Positions 61,719 through 64,000 of a stretch of DNA of 64,000 bases are shown piece after piece (the stretch's first letter is position 1; the number at the start of each line of letters is the position of its first letter). Both the position numbers and the translations under genes were made by a program. The stretch lies in assembly GCA_036498205.1 (NCBI GenBank), contig DASXIC010000042.1, positions 10,560 through 74,559 on the forward strand, read 5' to 3'. The notes beneath the pieces are model-generated. The model ran no database searches. It was not told where the DNA came from and saw nothing but the letters and a program-made list of their open reading frames with translations. This stretch comes from AV69 sp036498205 (lineage in GTDB: Bacteria > Verrucomicrobiota > Verrucomicrobiia > Chthoniobacterales > UBA10450).

Positions 61719-63023
61719 CTAGCCCGCAACATGCCGTAGCGCTTCGACGATTATCCGCACGGTAGCATCGATATCTTCCGTTCGATGAGCGGTGGAAAGA
61801 AAACAGGCCTCGAACTGCGACGGTGCGAAATAAACACCGCGCTCCAGGCAAAGATGGAAAAACTTTGCGAAGCGAGCCGTATCGCTGCGCTGTGCAGAGT
61901 TTAAATCGAAAATCGGTCCCGGCGAAAAAAACAAACAGAAAATCGACCCGACGCGATGAAACGTGAGTCGCGCGTTGCAAACTACCTGACTAACCTCGCT
62001 TTCGAGTTCCCTCCCGATTTCCTCGAGCAAATGCCAGCCGTCGATTCGTTCGAGCTCGCGTAATTGGGCCAGGCCCGCCGCGAGTGCCAGCGGATTACCC
62101 GAGAGCGTGCCCGCCTGGTAAACAGGACCATCGGGCGACAGCTGGTCCATTATTTCAGTACGGCCGCCAAATGCGCCCACTGGCAATCCGCCGCCGATTA
62201 CTTTCCCAAGTGCCGTCAGATCCGGACGCAACCCGGAGAGCTCCTGCACGCCGCCGCGCGCCACGCGAAAACCGGTCATCACTTCGTCAAAAATCAAAAG
62301 TGCGTCATTCTTCGTACACTCCTCGCGCAGTTGTTCGAGAAAACCCTGCTGCGGAAAGAAAAGCCCGGCATTCGCCGGAATGGGTTCGAGGATGATTCCC
62401 GCAATCGCATCCCGGTTTTCGCGAAACGCAGCACGCACGGCAGCGATGTCGTTGAAAGGCACGACAATTGTCTCTCTCGCGAAGGCGTCCGGCACACCGG
62501 CGCTGTCCGGCTGCCCGTGAGTCAACGATCCGCTTCCCGCTTTGATCAGCAGGGAATCGACGTGGCCATGATAGCAGCCGGCAAACTTGATAATTTTGTC
62601 GCGCCTGGTGAAGCCGCGTGCGATGCGGACACAGGCCATCGTCGCCTCGGTCCCACTGTTGACCATCCGCACCTTTTCGATCGCTGGCATCCAGGCACAG
62701 ATTAATTCCGCCATTTCCACTTCCAGCGGATTTGGAATTCCAAAGCTCGTTCCGTTCCTGACCGCCTCCGCCACGGCAGTCGTCACGACTTCCGGGGCGT
62801 GCCCGAGAATTGCGGGGCCCCACGTGCCGACGTAGTCGATCAGCTCACGACCGTCGACGTCCCAAATGTGCGCGCCTTTGGCACGATCGACAAAGAACGG
62901 TTCGCCGCCGACACCTCGGAATGCGCGCACGGGAGAGTTCACGCCGCCAGGGATGTGCTGACGCGCACGCGCGAAAAACTCGGCTGATTTCGTTGTTGTC
63001 AAAAGTTTATTCCAATCCGCCAC
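61719..63023 (-). CDS. hemL: Glutamate-1-semialdehyde 2,1-aminomutase
   Basis: 434 aa. FARARQHIPGGVNSPVRAFRGVGGEPFF at the N-terminus, GTEATMACVRIARGFTRRDKIIKFAGCYHGH, IFDEVMTGFRVARGG and the PLP lysine in TALGKVIGGGLPVGAFGG are intact. It makes 5-aminolevulinate in the C5 haem pathway. It stands alone, just upstream of the GH-GT2 gene (73 bp). Confidence 0.96.
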   Translation of the reverse strand: MADWNKLLTTTKSAEFFARARQHIPGGVNSPVRAFRGVGGEPFFVDRAKGAHIWDVDGRELIDYVGTWGPAILGHAPEVVTTAVAEAVRNGTSFGIPNPLEVEMAELICAWMPAIEKVRMVNSGTEATMACVRIARGFTRRDKIIKFAGCYHGHVDSLLIKAGSGSLTHGQPDSAGVPDAFARETIVVPFNDIAAVRAAFRENRDAIAGIILEPIPANAGLFFPQQGFLEQLREECTKNDALLIFDEVMTGFRVARGGVQELSGLRPDLTALGKVIGGGLPVGAFGGRTEIMDQLSPDGPVYQAGTLSGNPLALAAGLAQLRELERIDGWHLLEEIGRELESEVSQVVCNARLTFHRVGSIFCLFFSPGPIFDLNSAQRSDTARFAKFFHLCLERGVYFAPSQFEACFLSTAHRTEDIDATVRIIVEALRHVAG

Positions 63024-63116
63024 GGTGAATCGATCTGTCCAACTGCGCTAATCATCTTCCCTCTGTCAAATTGACACCGGATCAACGTGCCGGATACTTT
63101 CGCTCCGCTCGTCTCA

Positions 63117-63188
63117 GGCGGGGTAGCCAAGTGGTAAGGTCGCGGTCTGCAAAACCGCTATTCGCGGGTTCGATTCCCGCCCCCGCCT
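63117..63188 (+). tRNA. tRNA-Cys (GCA)
   Basis: Full cloverleaf. Acceptor GGCGGGG with CCCCGCC, discriminator U, as required for Cys identity. Anticodon arm GCGGT-CTGCAAA-ACCGC with anticodon GCA; T arm GCGGGTTCGATTCCCGC. The D arm is short. CCA is not encoded: after U73 comes CAT. Confidence 0.97.
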
Positions 63189-63424
63189 CATCTCTTTCCT
63201 GTGATTGAGGCACTTACACTAAAATTGACCTATTTAGAACCCGCTATTCAGAACGAATCCACCTAGATTCGCCAAGGTTCATGCTCGTCTGATGCCTTGG
63301 AGAGTCCTGCCGGAGAAATGCGCGCGCACGCGTGAGACCCGGTTATTCGTGACTAAATAATACTCCTTTTGAGCAAAATATATAGATCGACACGGAACGG
63401 GAAACAGCACAATCTTACCCTCTC
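63189..63424. other. Spacer between tRNA-Cys and the terminal gene
   Basis: 236 bp with no convincing reading frame. A 6-bp inverted repeat CCAAGG/CCTTGG lies at 63272-63277 and 63295-63300, and an AT-rich stretch TATATAG at about 63379. I see no strong promoter. Confidence 0.4.
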
Positions 63425-64000
63425 TTGAAGACACCATTTACCATTGTCTCCTCCTCCTCGCTGTTGCTTTTCGTCGCGGGGTTCACCTTTTCGGCAAAGG
63501 CGGCCCCGTTGACCTTTGACCGCACCGTCACCGCGAACGTTACCCAAGTTCAAGTAACGTTTAGAAGCACCCCTTATCAGCTTGACATCCCGCTAGGAAC
63601 ACCAGTGACGCTCGACATTACTTTTACTGGGGTGCCGATTGCGAATGCCGACGGGTCTCTCACGCTAGGCGGGAGTCATATCGTCCCGGGCAATAGCCTC
63701 AACCTTGGGTTATCCATGCCTATCGCGTTCGACGCCGCACAAGGTGGCCCCAGAATAGATGAAGACGAAAGTAATTCTGGTGGGCAGGGGGTAATCCTAT
63801 TCCCTGACGGCACCTTCACTCTCAACGTCCCTGACTTCGACGGACTGGTTGGATTTGATAACGGCGGTTTCTCGCTTACCAGAAGCGGCCAAGTGTCGTT
63901 TACAGCCTTTGATAATGTCGGAGGAGCGAGTATTGGTATAACCGCGCAGGTGCCGGACGCGTTTTCTACGTTATGGGGCGCGCTGCCAATTGCGCTTCTT
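63425..64000 (+). CDS. Exported protein with sorting signal (cut by the window edge)
   Basis: 192 codons from TTG 63425 to the window end, no stop. The N-terminus is a signal peptide (LKTPFTIVSSSSLLLFVAGF then TFSAKAA). The body is beta-rich and low in Lys (VTANVTQVQVTFRSTPYQLD, ITFTGVPIANADGSLTLGGS). At the very end QVPDAFSTLWGALPIALL begins the [VA]PDxxS motif and hydrophobic helix of the verrucomicrobial VPDSG/PEP-CTERM class. TTG is needed: the frame is closed by TAG at 63383 with no ATG or GTG between. It is related in design, not in visible sequence, to the protein at 31877. Confidence 0.75.
   Translation, partial: MKTPFTIVSSSSLLLFVAGFTFSAKAAPLTFDRTVTANVTQVQVTFRSTPYQLDIPLGTPVTLDITFTGVPIANADGSLTLGGSHIVPGNSLNLGLSMPIAFDAAQGGPRIDEDESNSGGQGVILFPDGTFTLNVPDFDGLVGFDNGGFSLTRSGQVSFTAFDNVGGASIGITAQVPDAFSTLWGALPIALL

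Overview
The window most likely comes from a Gram-negative member of the Verrucomicrobiota, probably near the Spartobacteria/Chthoniobacterales. This is inferred from content, not from a marker gene. There are lipid A genes (lpxB, lpxI, an LpxL/HtrB-type acyltransferase) and two secreted proteins with the verrucomicrobial [VA]PDxxS-type C-terminal sorting signal. An OpcA protein follows zwf, the glycogen synthase is of the GlgM kind, and glycosyltransferases are scattered throughout. Two tRNA genes are visible: Ala-GGC on the minus strand and Cys-GCA on the plus strand. There is no rRNA, CRISPR array, insertion sequence or prophage. Most of the window is compact housekeeping chromosome with many 1-10 bp gene overlaps and few strong Shine-Dalgarno sites.

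Layout. 0-3.3 kb: an MDR-family oxidoreductase, an exported TPR-like protein, a 339-bp spacer with a partial copy of a tRNA 3' end, tRNA-Ala and lpxI. 3.3-9.7 kb: a complete F1Fo ATP synthase operon on the minus strand in canonical order (atpB-E-F-H-A-G-D-C), with lpxI just behind atpC. 9.8-13.5 kb: a GT4 enzyme, obgE and a GlgM-type glycogen synthase. 13.5-16 kb: a manganese module of divergent mntR and mntH-usp around a perfect 20-bp palindrome. 16-21.5 kb: a lipid A-type acyltransferase, a fused LMW-phosphatase/serine hydroxymethyltransferase, then zwf-opcA. 21.5-29.5 kb: GT4, a cNMP/DUF4388 regulator with a tiny exported partner, a thioesterase, queA, type 4 uracil-DNA glycosylase, squalene/phytoene synthase with DUF362, and hemW.

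29.4-36.2 kb: uppS, purA, a DUF3309 miniprotein, a sorting-signal protein, a small hypothetical, uppP, mutL (endonuclease type) and iscA-like. 36.2-42.6 kb: two membrane-anchored hypotheticals and a tightly overlapped envelope operon (fcl, Gfo/Idh, lpxB, HIT, hypothetical), then a short exported gene that appears broken by a 1-nt frameshift. 42.6-48 kb: ribBA-ribH-nusB, ftsY, an MFS transporter and an exported MsrB. 48-57.8 kb: a TolB-like/TPR membrane protein, rarD, a hypothetical, GT2, lipA, an operon of ClpX-like ATPase, cyclase-domain protein and recR, and an RluD-family synthase. 57.8-64 kb: a GT-C membrane protein behind a glycoside hydrolase-GT2 fusion, hemL, tRNA-Cys and a truncated sorting-signal protein at the window edge.

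The genes least explained by textbook pathways are the LMW-PTP/SHMT fusion, the GH-GT2 fusion with its GT-C neighbour, and the ClpX-like/cyclase/RecR operon. The Gfo/Idh gene overlapping lpxB and the frameshifted exported gene also deserve checks. I saw no obvious defence island or biosynthetic cluster.
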